Source: Brevibacillus gelatini
GTDB taxonomy: Bacteria > Bacillota > Bacilli > Brevibacillales > Brevibacillaceae
Reading direction: 5' to 3'
Length of the DNA stretch: 64,000 bases
Assembly: GCF_003710935.1 (NCBI RefSeq)
Contig: NZ_RHHS01000053.1
Location: 1-64,000 of the forward strand
The position numbers were made by a program, and so were the translations under genes. Below the pieces are notes generated by a model. It saw only the letters and a list, made by a program, of their open reading frames with translations. It was not told the origin of the DNA and did not search any database. Positions 26,921-34,841 of this stretch are shown here, piece after piece (the stretch's first letter is position 1; every line of letters starts with the position of its first letter).

Positions 26921-27574
26921 ATGCGACCGTATGCGATGATGGTCAACCTGGAAAACAAGCGCTGTGTGGTCGTCGGCGGCGGGCAAGTCGCGGAACGAAA
27001 GATCGCCAGTCTCCTTGCCGCAGGTGCCGCCGTCAGCGTCGTGAGTCCCGCCTGTACAGCGGCGATTCGCGAATGGGAACAAGCTGGCAGGCTGACGCTC
27101 TGGCAGCGCCCGTTTGCTCCCGCAGACGTCGCGGGCGCCGTGCTCGTCATTGCGGCGACCAGTGATCCGGCTGTCAACCTGGCGGTGTACGAGGCGTCCG
27201 AGCCGCAGCAGTGGGTCAACGTGGTGGATCGTCCCGATCTGTGCTCGTTTACGGTTCCGTCCGTAGTCGAACGCGGCGATCTGACCGTCGCCATTTCCAC
27301 CGGAGGAAACAACCCTGGGCTGGCGAAAAAACTGCGCCGCCAGCTGGAAGCGTGGATCGGGCCGGAGTACGAGGACTACACGCTTTTTTTGGGCAAAATG
27401 CGCCGCCGCGTACTCGCGCTGGACGAGCTTGGCCCGGCAGACAAACGCGCCATTTTGGCAGAGCTGCTGGACGACCGCTTTTTGCACTGGACCCGAAGCG
27501 GGGAGATCGCGCGCAGGGACCGGGAGGCAGAGGCGCTGGTGGCAGGATGGCTGGGAAAACAAGAGGAAACGTAA
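26921..27574 (+). CDS. sirC: Precorrin-2 dehydrogenase (SirC-type)
   Basis: NAD-dependent oxidation of precorrin-2 to sirohydrochlorin, the substrate of CbiX. 217 residues. N-terminal Rossmann motif RCVVVGGGQVAERKIASLLA, then VIAATSDPAVNLAVYEASE and the STGGNNPGLAKKLRRQLE segment typical of CysG-N/Met8. The length suits a dehydrogenase-only protein rather than a bifunctional chelatase, in line with CbiX in the same operon. The ATG at 26921 follows GTGGGGAGGT; another ATG lies five codons on. Last gene of the operon. Confidence 0.9.
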   Translation: MRPYAMMVNLENKRCVVVGGGQVAERKIASLLAAGAAVSVVSPACTAAIREWEQAGRLTLWQRPFAPADVAGAVLVIAATSDPAVNLAVYEASEPQQWVNVVDRPDLCSFTVPSVVERGDLTVAISTGGNNPGLAKKLRRQLEAWIGPEYEDYTLFLGKMRRRVLALDELGPADKRAILAELLDDRFLHWTRSGEIARRDREAEALVAGWLGKQEET

Positions 27575-27579
27575 GCTGA

Positions 27580-27623
27580 AGCAACCTGAGCCTGTTTGGA
27601 AGATGGGCTTGGGTTGTTTTTTT
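27580..27623 (+). terminator. Terminator of the cobalamin operon
   Basis: GCAACCTGAGCC pairs with GGGCTTGGGTTG and is followed by seven T, starting a few bases past the sirC stop. Confidence 0.88.
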
Positions 27624-27795
27624 GTGAAAAAGGTATCCAACAGAAGATAGGAGAAAGATTCCTTTTTGCGCTCGTACAGCAGGCATACGCCCCATCACGC
27701 TTGCAACACTATTTTGCCCGGAGCATTCCATTATCCCCCTTTTCCTGATATGTTGATAGGTGGTACAAGCTATCTTTTCCAAGGAGGAAACAGCT

Positions 27796-28488
27796 TTGTC
27801 GGACGCCTTTCAGATCGGTCCCTTTTTGTTGAAAATGAGCACGCTGGCTGTGATCGTCTCCATTGCCAGCGGCTTTCTTGCGATTACGTTTCTGTTTCCA
27901 AAAGAGAGAGCGAAAAGAGTGGCCATCACAGAGCTTTTGAGCAACGCGGTCGTTCTCGCTTTTTTCGTCTGGAAGCTCAGCTATGCGTTGTTTCATCTGG
28001 AGCAAGTTCTGCAAAATCCTTCGTCGATCCTCTATTTCTCCGGGGGTGAAAACGGAGCGTGGCTCGCAGCCGTGGCGGTTGCGGTCTATCTCGTGGTGAC
28101 GGTGCGCAAAAAAGCTTTGCCGATCCAACTTGTGGCCTGGGCGCTGGCGACAGGCTTTTTGGCTGCGGCTGGCGTACATCATCTGCTGACGGCTTTGCTG
28201 GAAAAAGGCGGCGTGTGGTACCACGGCCAGCAGCTCATGCTCTGTCTGTTGTTCATCGTCTGGCTGCAACGAATGCGCGAAGCACTCAGCGAGCTGACTG
28301 CCTGGCTTGCGCCGCTCATGTGGTATGCAATCGGGCAGGTCTACGTGCTGTTTTATTTTGAGCCGCGCCAAGCGGTGCTGCTTGGACTGTCCGCCGAGCA
28401 GCTCGTCTGTTACGGCTGTGCCCTCCTGCTGCTCTTTTTATCCAGGCGCGCAAATCAAGTGAAAGGAGAGGGGCTGGATGAAACGTAA
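27796..28488 (+). CDS. Polytopic membrane protein paired with a TlpA-like thioredoxin
   Basis: 230 residues with about seven hydrophobic segments, for example LAVIVSIASGFLAITFLF, WLAAVAVAVYLVVTV and VCYGCALLLLFL. I do not recognise the family; it lacks the paired membrane cysteines of CcdA. The TTG at 27796 has a perfect AAGGAGGAAA 6-14 bases upstream, so it is chosen over the open frame upstream. Its 3' end overlaps the thioredoxin-like gene by 11 bases, so the two are probably translated together. A role in cell-surface thiol chemistry is possible but inferred only from that neighbour. Confidence 0.75.
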   Translation: MSDAFQIGPFLLKMSTLAVIVSIASGFLAITFLFPKERAKRVAITELLSNAVVLAFFVWKLSYALFHLEQVLQNPSSILYFSGGENGAWLAAVAVAVYLVVTVRKKALPIQLVAWALATGFLAAAGVHHLLTALLEKGGVWYHGQQLMLCLLFIVWLQRMREALSELTAWLAPLMWYAIGQVYVLFYFEPRQAVLLGLSAEQLVCYGCALLLLFLSRRANQVKGEGLDET

Positions 28489-29038
28489 TCAGATAGCGGC
28501 TGTGGTCGTGCTGATCGCCTTGTTGGCGTGGGGAGTCGTGGATGCATACGTGCTCGACAAAGGAGCGGAAAACGCGGCGACCAGCGGAGCGAACAGCAGC
28601 GTGCCAATCGGGCTGGAAAAAGGCAATCTGGCCCCGGATTTTGAACTGCAACAGCCTGGTGGCGACAAAGTGAAGCTGTCCGATTTTCGCGGGAAAAAAG
28701 TCATCGTCAATTTATGGGCGACCTGGTGTCCGCCGTGCCGGGCGGAAATCCCGGACATGCAGCGGTTTTACGAAGCAAACAAGGCGAACGGCGTCGTCAT
28801 TTTGGGCGTCAACCTGACGGCAACGGAGACGAAGCCGGAAGATGTGGAGAAATTTGTCCAGGCGTACGGCATGACCTTTCCCGTGCTGCTGGATGGCGAG
28901 AAACAGGTCTCTGACATGTACAAGGCCATTTCTATTCCAACCAGCTTCATCATTGACAGCCAAGGCGTGATCCGTGAAAAGTACATCGGCCCGATGAGCT
29001 ACGAATGGATGGAGAAAACGCTGGGGAGAGTGCAGTAA
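28478..29038 (+). CDS. Membrane-anchored TlpA/ResA-like thiol-disulfide oxidoreductase
   Basis: 186 residues. One N-terminal membrane segment (AAVVVLIALLAWGVVDAYVL) is followed by a thioredoxin-fold domain facing outside. The active site is LWATWCPPCRAEIPDMQRFY, and the cis-proline loop is SIPTSFIIDSQG. It resembles ResA and TlpA, which keep extracytoplasmic cysteines reduced, for example on apocytochrome c or during spore-cortex formation. No cytochrome maturation genes are nearby, so the substrate is unknown. GAAAGGAGAGG precedes the ATG. Confidence 0.9.
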   Translation: MKRNQIAAVVVLIALLAWGVVDAYVLDKGAENAATSGANSSVPIGLEKGNLAPDFELQQPGGDKVKLSDFRGKKVIVNLWATWCPPCRAEIPDMQRFYEANKANGVVILGVNLTATETKPEDVEKFVQAYGMTFPVLLDGEKQVSDMYKAISIPTSFIIDSQGVIREKYIGPMSYEWMEKTLGRVQ

Positions 29039-29116
29039 ATAGCGTGCAGGCCCGAGGTGCCGCATGTCCGCCTTTTCCCCAGGCTGCCATCTGTGGAGGC
29101 GAACTGCCTCCCATGC

Positions 29117-29614
29117 TCACTCACTTCCGTTGCTGAGAATGGCCTTGAGTGCCTTCACCTGCTTTCGCTCTCCCGCTACAACCAGCGTGGAGCCTGCACA
29201 GAGCACATACTCGGGACCAGGGTTGATGGTTTGCTTGTGATCTTTTTCAATGACAGCGATAATCGTGGCTCCGGTCTCCTGACGCACATCGAGCTCGCCG
29301 ATAGTCTTGCCGATTGCGCGTGCGTCCGGCTCGATCTTGTACCACTCGATCATGAGCTTGTCCAATGCGATCTCGACTGTTTCCAAAGCGGTTGGCTTGT
29401 AGGTCAGCCCGCCGACGATTGCGGCAACCTGCCTTGCTTCGTCATCGTCGAGTGTGACCATCGAGATGTTGTCATCGGGATCTTCGCGGTCAAAATGGTA
29501 CATTTCCCGGCGTCCGTCATCGTGAATGACGACAACCAGTTTATCGCCGCTTTTTGTTTCTACCTGATATTTTCTGCCGATGCCCGGCAAATCTGTTTCT
29601 CGAATAGAGAACAT
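29117..29614 (-). CDS. KhtT-like TrkA-C domain regulatory protein
   Basis: 165 residues. The N-terminal part ([20 protein letters not shown]) and the C-terminal TrkA-C fold ([36 protein letters not shown]) match the KhtT/YhaT family, the cytosolic subunit that controls a K+(or Na+)/H+ antiporter. The antiporter gene (khtU) normally follows directly but is absent here. The start at 29614 follows GGAGG; the open frame begins 12 codons earlier. A small GGAGGC/GCCTCC hairpin at 29095-29111 follows the stop. Confidence 0.8.
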   Translation of the reverse strand: MFSIRETDLPGIGRKYQVETKSGDKLVVVIHDDGRREMYHFDREDPDDNISMVTLDDDEARQVAAIVGGLTYKPTALETVEIALDKLMIEWYKIEPDARAIGKTIGELDVRQETGATIIAVIEKDHKQTINPGPEYVLCAGSTLVVAGERKQVKALKAILSNGSE

Positions 29615-29903
29615 GCAACAGCCTCCTTCATAAATCCAATGTGTAATCATCTGTACTTGTATAGGTAATCACTCTTTAACGAGAAAGAGCACTCTGCATG
29701 CCGCCGATCCTTTATTGGAATGATAACTGCGCCGAAGTTACGGCAGTCATCATCCCGCTGCTTGCACGAGTGTACTGTCGACATACGTACCTATTATCCA
29801 TTATTATACACGAAGCGGCATCTGCTTTTTGGACGGAATAGAAAATGATATAGATGCAACAAACTCCGACAGAATTGACACATTTTTTAAGGGTGATGAA
29901 AGC

Positions 29904-30158
29904 GTGGCCAACAAGCAATATCGTTTAACCGAAGCCGAATGGCATTTTATTCAGGATATGCGCTCCATGGAGATGGATGAGCTATTGGACATCGTGATTG
30001 CCTTGCGCAATGAGGTGCGGGAGCTGGAGAAAAAAGCAGAGATTATCCGGGAGCGGGAGAAGGAGAACTGGCTGGAGGAATACCAGGCTGCGCAGAAGCG
30101 AATCAAACATTTGCGCCAGTTCGAGCAGGATTTGCGCAAGACATGGCCACATGATTGA
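29904..30158 (+). CDS. Small coiled-coil protein of unknown function
   Basis: 84 residues, strongly helical and charged. The C-terminal two thirds (ALRNEVRELEKKAEIIRERE onward) has a heptad-like pattern suggesting a coiled coil. Not recognised. The GTG at 29904 is the likely start (AAGGG upstream); a TTG 75 bases earlier is possible but has no ribosome site. A strong terminator follows directly, which supports a real transcript. The 5' gap (29615-29903) has promoter-like TTGACA sequence but no other gene. Confidence 0.6.
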   Translation: MANKQYRLTEAEWHFIQDMRSMEMDELLDIVIALRNEVRELEKKAEIIREREKENWLEEYQAAQKRIKHLRQFEQDLRKTWPHD

Positions 30159-30177
30159 GCAAGGGCTTCCATGCAAG

Positions 30178-30210
30178 AAAGGGAACCTACCGAAAGCAGG
30201 TTCCCTTTTG
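30178..30210. terminator. Bidirectional terminator
   Basis: AAAGGGAACCT - ACCGAAAGC - AGGTTCCCTTTT. It lies between the convergent coiled-coil gene and dctA and can serve both. Confidence 0.85.
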
Positions 30211-30259
30211 TAATGGAAGCGGAAAGCACTAGCCAAAAACAGCCGTGCCTATCATGATG

Positions 30260-31555
30260 TCAGGCCAATATCGCTTTGCCCTCTGCTTCCTGTTCCGAGC
30301 CTGGTTCTGTTGCCTCACTCGCTTGCTGGACGCGTCCAGGGTGGAATTCGTCCTCCTGTTTGGCAATGACAACCGCTGCTACGCCGTTTCCGATCAGGTT
30401 CGTAATGGCACGCGCCTCGGACATGAAGCGGTCAACCCCGAGCAGCAGGGCAATACCTTCGACCGGAATCATCGGGAAGGCTGCCAGTGTAGCCGCCAGC
30501 GTAATGAAGCCGGAGCCTGTCACGCCTGCCGCGCCCTTGGACGTAATCATCAAAATGCCGAGCAGCGTCACCTGCTGCCAGATGCTGAGATCGACGCCGT
30601 ACGCCTGGGCGATAAACATGGCGGCCATCGACAGGTAGATCGAGGTTCCGTCCAGGTTGAACGAATAGCCTGTAGGAACGACGAGACCGACGACCGATTT
30701 GGAGCAGCCGTACTTCTCCAGACGGTCCATCATCCGCGGGAGAGCGGATTCGGAAGAGGAGGTGCCGAGTACGAGCAAAATTTCTTCCCGAATGTATTTG
30801 ATAAACGAAAAGATGCTGAATTTGTAGTAGCGGGCGATACTGCCCAGCACCAGGACGATGAACAAAAACATGGTGACGTACACCGCTGTCATCAACAGGC
30901 CCAGACGGGAGAGAGAGCCGATGCCGAATTTGCCGATCGTGTAGGCCATGGCACCGAATGCCGCCAGCGGGGACACTTTCATAATCATGTTGACGACGCC
31001 GAAAAATCCGTGTGTCAGCTTGTCAAACAGCTTGATGACTGGCTGGGAGGCTTGCCCCATCGCCGCGAGCGACAGCCCGAACAGCACAGCGAAGAACAGG
31101 ATTGGCAGCAGTTCGCCTTTTGCCATGGCACCGACGACGTTATCCGGGATGATGCTGACGATAAACTCAACGAAGCCGTGGCTCGATTGCGCGGCAGCCT
31201 CTGTGTACTTGCTCACGTCTCCGCTCGTCAGGCCCGTTTTGTCGAAGCCTTCGCCCGGTTTGATAATGTTGACGACGAGCAGGCCGATGGCAAGGGCAAT
31301 AGTGGTAACGATTTCAAAATAAATCAGCGCCTTGCCGCCGATCTTGCCGACCTTTTTCATGTCGCCCATGCTCGCGATTCCGTTTACGACGGTGAAGAAT
31401 ACAATCGGCGGAATGACCATCTTAATCAGCTTGACAAAAATATCCGCCAACACTTTCAGTTCCGCGCCGAATTTGGGAGCAAAATGCCCGACGATAATAC
31501 CGAGAATAATGGCAATCACGACCTGGACGGTCAGGTTTTTAAAGTTGATCCGCAT
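30260..31555 (-). CDS. dctA: C4-dicarboxylate:cation symporter DctA
   Basis: 431 residues, DAACS (glutamate/dicarboxylate symporter) family, taking up succinate, fumarate and malate with protons or sodium. The signature regions are highly conserved: [58 protein letters not shown] and [20 protein letters not shown]. The serine-rich re-entrant loop and the Asn/Asp of the last helices are kept. The ATG at 31555 has AAAGGGG upstream. A DctB/DctS/DctR sensing module 3-8 kb away probably controls it, as in B. subtilis where these genes are adjacent. Confidence 0.93.
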   Translation of the reverse strand: MRINFKNLTVQVVIAIILGIIVGHFAPKFGAELKVLADIFVKLIKMVIPPIVFFTVVNGIASMGDMKKVGKIGGKALIYFEIVTTIALAIGLLVVNIIKPGEGFDKTGLTSGDVSKYTEAAAQSSHGFVEFIVSIIPDNVVGAMAKGELLPILFFAVLFGLSLAAMGQASQPVIKLFDKLTHGFFGVVNMIMKVSPLAAFGAMAYTIGKFGIGSLSRLGLLMTAVYVTMFLFIVLVLGSIARYYKFSIFSFIKYIREEILLVLGTSSSESALPRMMDRLEKYGCSKSVVGLVVPTGYSFNLDGTSIYLSMAAMFIAQAYGVDLSIWQQVTLLGILMITSKGAAGVTGSGFITLAATLAAFPMIPVEGIALLLGVDRFMSEARAITNLIGNGVAAVVIAKQEDEFHPGRVQQASEATEPGSEQEAEGKAILA

Positions 31556-31584
31556 CGAACCGACCCCTTTTCACTAAATGTCTT

Positions 31585-31599
31585 TGTAAGCGCTTCAAC
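31585..31599 (-). promoter_or_regulatory. Candidate cre (CcpA) site in the dctA leader
   Basis: On the minus strand GTTGAAGCGCTTACA matches 13 of 15 positions of the WTGNAANCGNWNNCW consensus by eye. It lies about 30 bases upstream of the dctA start, a place where cre sites repress. Confidence 0.5.
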
Positions 31600-31807
31600 T
31601 GTCTATTTCGCATTGTATAGAATGGACAAAAAATTGAGAATGATACGGTCATATTGGTTGTTTTGGTCGTTTTGGTCATGGAGTTCCCTGAAACTGGAAT
31701 GGGAAAAATGCAACGTTGACATATTCTCGACACGATCAATAGGTAAAGTAAATGTTGTACATAGCAACATGACTTGAAAAAGACAACCGGGAGAAGGAGG
31801 ATTTTCG

Positions 31808-32551
31808 ATGTTCAAAAAGCAGTATCTGGCAGTTTTCTCAGCGGTGGTTCTTGCGACAAGCTTGCTGCCGACAGGCTCTCAGGCAGCGACTGGAACAAAA
31901 AACTTGCAGGCAAAGTACAACAATATCAAGGTTTTGTATAACGGCGTAGCCGTTCCGACTACCATCGAACCATTTATCGTCAACGGAACCACCTACATTC
32001 CGCTGCGCATGATGGCTGGCGTGTTCAACAAGGAAGTCGTCTGGGATGGCAATACGTACACCATCACGGTAAAAGATCAGGCTGATGCCCAGCACGCGGC
32101 TGAACTGGCGGCGCGCGATGCGCAAATCCGCAGCCTGCAAAGCAAGATCGACTCGCTGAACAAACAAATCGCTGACCTGGAAGACGATCTGGAAGATGCG
32201 AAGAAGAAAAAAGACGACGATTTCGACGATGAACTGGATGACTTGGAAGATCAACTGAACGACGACTACGAAGATTTCCGCGGCGCTGAGTGGGATATTT
32301 CCCTGAGCGGCGACGAGGATGAGATCGAGGTGGAAATCGCTCTCGACTTCGACGAGTATGAGGACGAATTGGACGATTCCGACTTTGAAGACCTCGTGAT
32401 TAACGTCATCGAAGACATCTGGGATGAATTCGACGATGCAGACGTAGTCGGCGAGATCGTCGACAGCAGCAACAACGACAAGACAAAATACGATTTTGAA
32501 GGCGATGCAAGCGATGGCGACATCTACTTCGAGGACGACATTATCAACTAA
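31808..32551 (+). CDS. Secreted acidic stalk-domain protein with coiled coil
   Basis: 247 residues. Signal peptide (cleavage near GSQAATG), one copper-amine-oxidase-N/stalk module at about residues 30-95 (FIVNGTTYIPLRMMAGVFNK), a coiled coil at about 97-150, then a strongly acidic C-terminal region rich in Asp/Glu, for example FDEYEDELDDSDFEDLVINV. The acidity suggests calcium binding or interaction with the wall. A perfect TTGACA lies about 90 bases upstream. Function unknown. It stands alone between dctA and a two-component system. Confidence 0.75.
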   Translation: MFKKQYLAVFSAVVLATSLLPTGSQAATGTKNLQAKYNNIKVLYNGVAVPTTIEPFIVNGTTYIPLRMMAGVFNKEVVWDGNTYTITVKDQADAQHAAELAARDAQIRSLQSKIDSLNKQIADLEDDLEDAKKKKDDDFDDELDDLEDQLNDDYEDFRGAEWDISLSGDEDEIEVEIALDFDEYEDELDDSDFEDLVINVIEDIWDEFDDADVVGEIVDSSNNDKTKYDFEGDASDGDIYFEDDIIN

Positions 32552-32565
32552 TCGCATTCAAATAA

Positions 32566-32599
32566 GGCCTTGCCTCTTATACAGGGGCAAGGCTTTTTT
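32566..32599 (+). terminator. Rho-independent terminator
   Basis: GGCCTTGCCTC ... GGGGCAAGGC followed by six T, just after the stalk-protein stop. Confidence 0.88.
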
Positions 32600-32684
32600 C
32601 CTATTTTCCATAATCCGCAAATCCAAATATAAAAAGAACGAGGTAAACTGATAGTATAGTAGTACCTACTAGAAGGAGAGAACC

Positions 32685-32723
32685 ATGCGAGCAATCGCAA
32701 ATGGGAGAATAGGGAGCTTATGA
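32685..32723 (+). CDS. Twelve-codon leader ORF coupled to the response regulator
   Basis: ATG at 32685 with the excellent ribosome site AGAAGGAGAG encodes MRAIANGRIGSL. Its stop TGA overlaps the ATG of the response regulator (TTATGA). It has a better ribosome site than the regulator itself, so it may couple or tune translation. Confidence 0.5.
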   Translation: MRAIANGRIGSL

Positions 32724-33400
32724 AAAGCATTTTGTTGGTAGAAGACGAACTGGTGATCTCGCGTGTACTGAAAGCGTACCTGCAAAAAGCGGGCTATCAG
32801 GTCTGGCAGGCTGAAGACGGAGTCGAAGCGATCCGCCTGTTTGACGAAAAAAAGCCGGCTCTCGTTCTATTGGATCTCATGCTCCCCGAGCGGAGCGGTT
32901 GGGAGATTCTGCAGTATATTCGGGAAAAAAGCGCCTGTCCGGTCATTATCATGACAGCGCTGGGGCAAACCGATCAAAAGCTGAAAGGGCTGAATCAGGG
33001 AGCCGACGACTACATAACAAAGCCGTTTGTCGCCGAGGAAGTGGTGGCGAGGGTCAATGCCGTGCTGCGTCGGTCGGTTATTTTGGTGAAGGATCAGGAG
33101 ACGCGTTTTTTCGGCAGTCTGAAAATCAATTTCCAGTCCCATCACGTCACGCTGCACGGACTGGAACTGGTGTTTCATCCGCGCGATCTGTCCCTGCTGC
33201 TCTTTCTGGCGCAAAATCCGAACCAGACATTTACCCGCGAGCAGTTGATTGAGCAGGTGTGGGGAATGGACTACGGAGGCAGTGACCGTGCTGTGGACCT
33301 GGCCATCAAGCGCGTGAGAAAAACATTGGAAAATTGGCCCGCCCATGAAGGCGAGATTAAAACGCTGCGAGGGGTGGGTTATCAGTTCTGTGTTTACTAA
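32720..33400 (+). CDS. OmpR/PhoB-family response regulator
   Basis: 226 residues. Receiver domain (1 to about 118) with the acidic pair in LLVEDELVISRV, the phosphorylated aspartate in PALVLLDLMLPERSGWE, the conserved threonine in VIIMTALG and the lysine in YITKPFVAEEV. The C-terminal winged helix (about 128-226) ends with RAVDLAIKRVRKTLEN and LRGVGYQFCVY, a clear OmpR-type DNA-binding domain. It overlaps the histidine kinase gene by about 11 bases. The stimulus is unknown. Confidence 0.92.
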   Translation: MKSILLVEDELVISRVLKAYLQKAGYQVWQAEDGVEAIRLFDEKKPALVLLDLMLPERSGWEILQYIREKSACPVIIMTALGQTDQKLKGLNQGADDYITKPFVAEEVVARVNAVLRRSVILVKDQETRFFGSLKINFQSHHVTLHGLELVFHPRDLSLLLFLAQNPNQTFTREQLIEQVWGMDYGGSDRAVDLAIKRVRKTLENWPAHEGEIKTLRGVGYQFCVY

Positions 33401-34817
33401 GAAAAAGGAACCCGTTTCGCTCCTGCGCTACTGGACGACCCGTTACCTGCTGACTCTTGCCGTAGGCTTGCTCATCGTCGGGGCGGTGTCTGCCTATTGG
33501 ATCAAATATGCTGCGGTTGAAAAGCAAATCGAGGTGACGCGGCTGTTTGCCGAGGAAGTGGCGGATCGGGTCGTAGACGACGAAGGCAACATTTTGGTCG
33601 GAGACAAGCTGCATCAGGTGCTGGACAATCGGCGCAGGTTCATGGGAGTGGATCGCAACCTTGTTCTGTTCATCAAAAACAGTGAGGGAGAGGTCATCTA
33701 CAGACGCCCGGGGATACTGCCGCCCGTGCTTGAAAAGACGCTTCCCAGTTTGCTTGAGCGGGCGGATACGGACGACACGATCAGGCAAGCATCAGGCGAC
33801 ACGCTTTACGTAATCAAGGAAAATTTGGAATATAATGACAATCGGATCGGGAAGGTCATCCTGCTGTTTCCGGAAACCGACATCAAGATCGGCAGGGAGC
33901 AACTGCAGTATTTGGTCATCATGCTCGTCAGCCTTGGCATACTCGGCTGGGCCGTCATTTACTTTCACTCCCGGCGGTTGTCCGAGCCGATTCAGCAAGT
34001 CGTGCTGTCGGCGCGCAAAATCGTGGAAGGCAACTACGATGTGGCGATTACGCAGCCGATCCAGGAGCGGGAAATTCACGAGCTGGTCTACACATTCAAG
34101 GAGATGGCTGACCGTCTTCGCCAACTGGAAAGCATGCGGACAGAACTTCTGGCCGGAGTGACGCACGAACTGAAAACACCAGTGACCTCAATCAGCGGAC
34201 TGGTCCAGGCGATTAACGATGAAGTCGTATCGGGGGCAGAGCAGAAGGAATTTCTGGAGATATGCCTGCGCGAAACCAAGCGGTTGCAAAAAATGGTGGA
34301 GGACTTGCTCGATTTCAACTCGTTTGCCGTGGGGGCGATTACCGTCCACAAGGAGGAGCAGGACATCAGCAAGCTGGTCAGGGAAATCGCCTCGCAGTGG
34401 CGGATCGTGCAAGACCTGGAGATAATCTCGTTTGCGGTCGTCATCCCGGAGAAGTCTGTGACCGTTTTTGTTGACCCTGTCCGTGTGCAGCAAATTTTGA
34501 CCAATCTGCTGAACAACGCGAGACAGGCGATTGGAAAAGCGCAAGCCGACGGCAGCATTGAACTGGTGCTGTATGAAACCGAAAGCGACGTGCGCATGGA
34601 CGTAAAAGACAACGGCCACGGGATTCCAGCAGAGGAGCAGCCGCTTGTCTTTGAGCGGTTCTTCCGCGGAAGCAACAAAAAAGACAAGGTGCGGGGACTC
34701 GGCCTTGGGCTGTCCTACTCGCGGATGATGGCCAAAGCGCTGGGGGGCGACCTCATGCTGCGGCATAGCAGTGAACGAGGCTCCGTCTTTACACTCATTC
34801 TGCCAAAGCGGGGTTGA
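33390..34817 (+). CDS. Membrane sensor histidine kinase
   Basis: About 475 residues, partner of the regulator just upstream. Two membrane segments (YLLTLAVGLLIVGAVSAYW and YLVIMLVSLGILGWAVIYF) flank a ~130-residue outside domain. A HAMP linker, the phospho-acceptor LLAGVTHELKTPVTSISGLV, and an HATPase domain with LLNNARQAIGKA, VKDNGHGIPAEEQ and VRGLGLGLSYSRMM follow. The GTG at 33390 is preferred (GGGGTGGG about 11 bases upstream); the frame is open further back into the regulator gene. The sensed signal is unknown. Confidence 0.9.
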   Translation: MFTKKKEPVSLLRYWTTRYLLTLAVGLLIVGAVSAYWIKYAAVEKQIEVTRLFAEEVADRVVDDEGNILVGDKLHQVLDNRRRFMGVDRNLVLFIKNSEGEVIYRRPGILPPVLEKTLPSLLERADTDDTIRQASGDTLYVIKENLEYNDNRIGKVILLFPETDIKIGREQLQYLVIMLVSLGILGWAVIYFHSRRLSEPIQQVVLSARKIVEGNYDVAITQPIQEREIHELVYTFKEMADRLRQLESMRTELLAGVTHELKTPVTSISGLVQAINDEVVSGAEQKEFLEICLRETKRLQKMVEDLLDFNSFAVGAITVHKEEQDISKLVREIASQWRIVQDLEIISFAVVIPEKSVTVFVDPVRVQQILTNLLNNARQAIGKAQADGSIELVLYETESDVRMDVKDNGHGIPAEEQPLVFERFFRGSNKKDKVRGLGLGLSYSRMMAKALGGDLMLRHSSERGSVFTLILPKRG

Positions 34818-34841
34818 GACTTCTGAAAACGGGTGAGAGCT

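Noticed and set aside
31653-31680. Short tandem TTTTGGTC units upstream of dctA and the stalk-protein gene
   Set aside because: Only two or three imperfect copies, with no clear regulatory match; could be chance.
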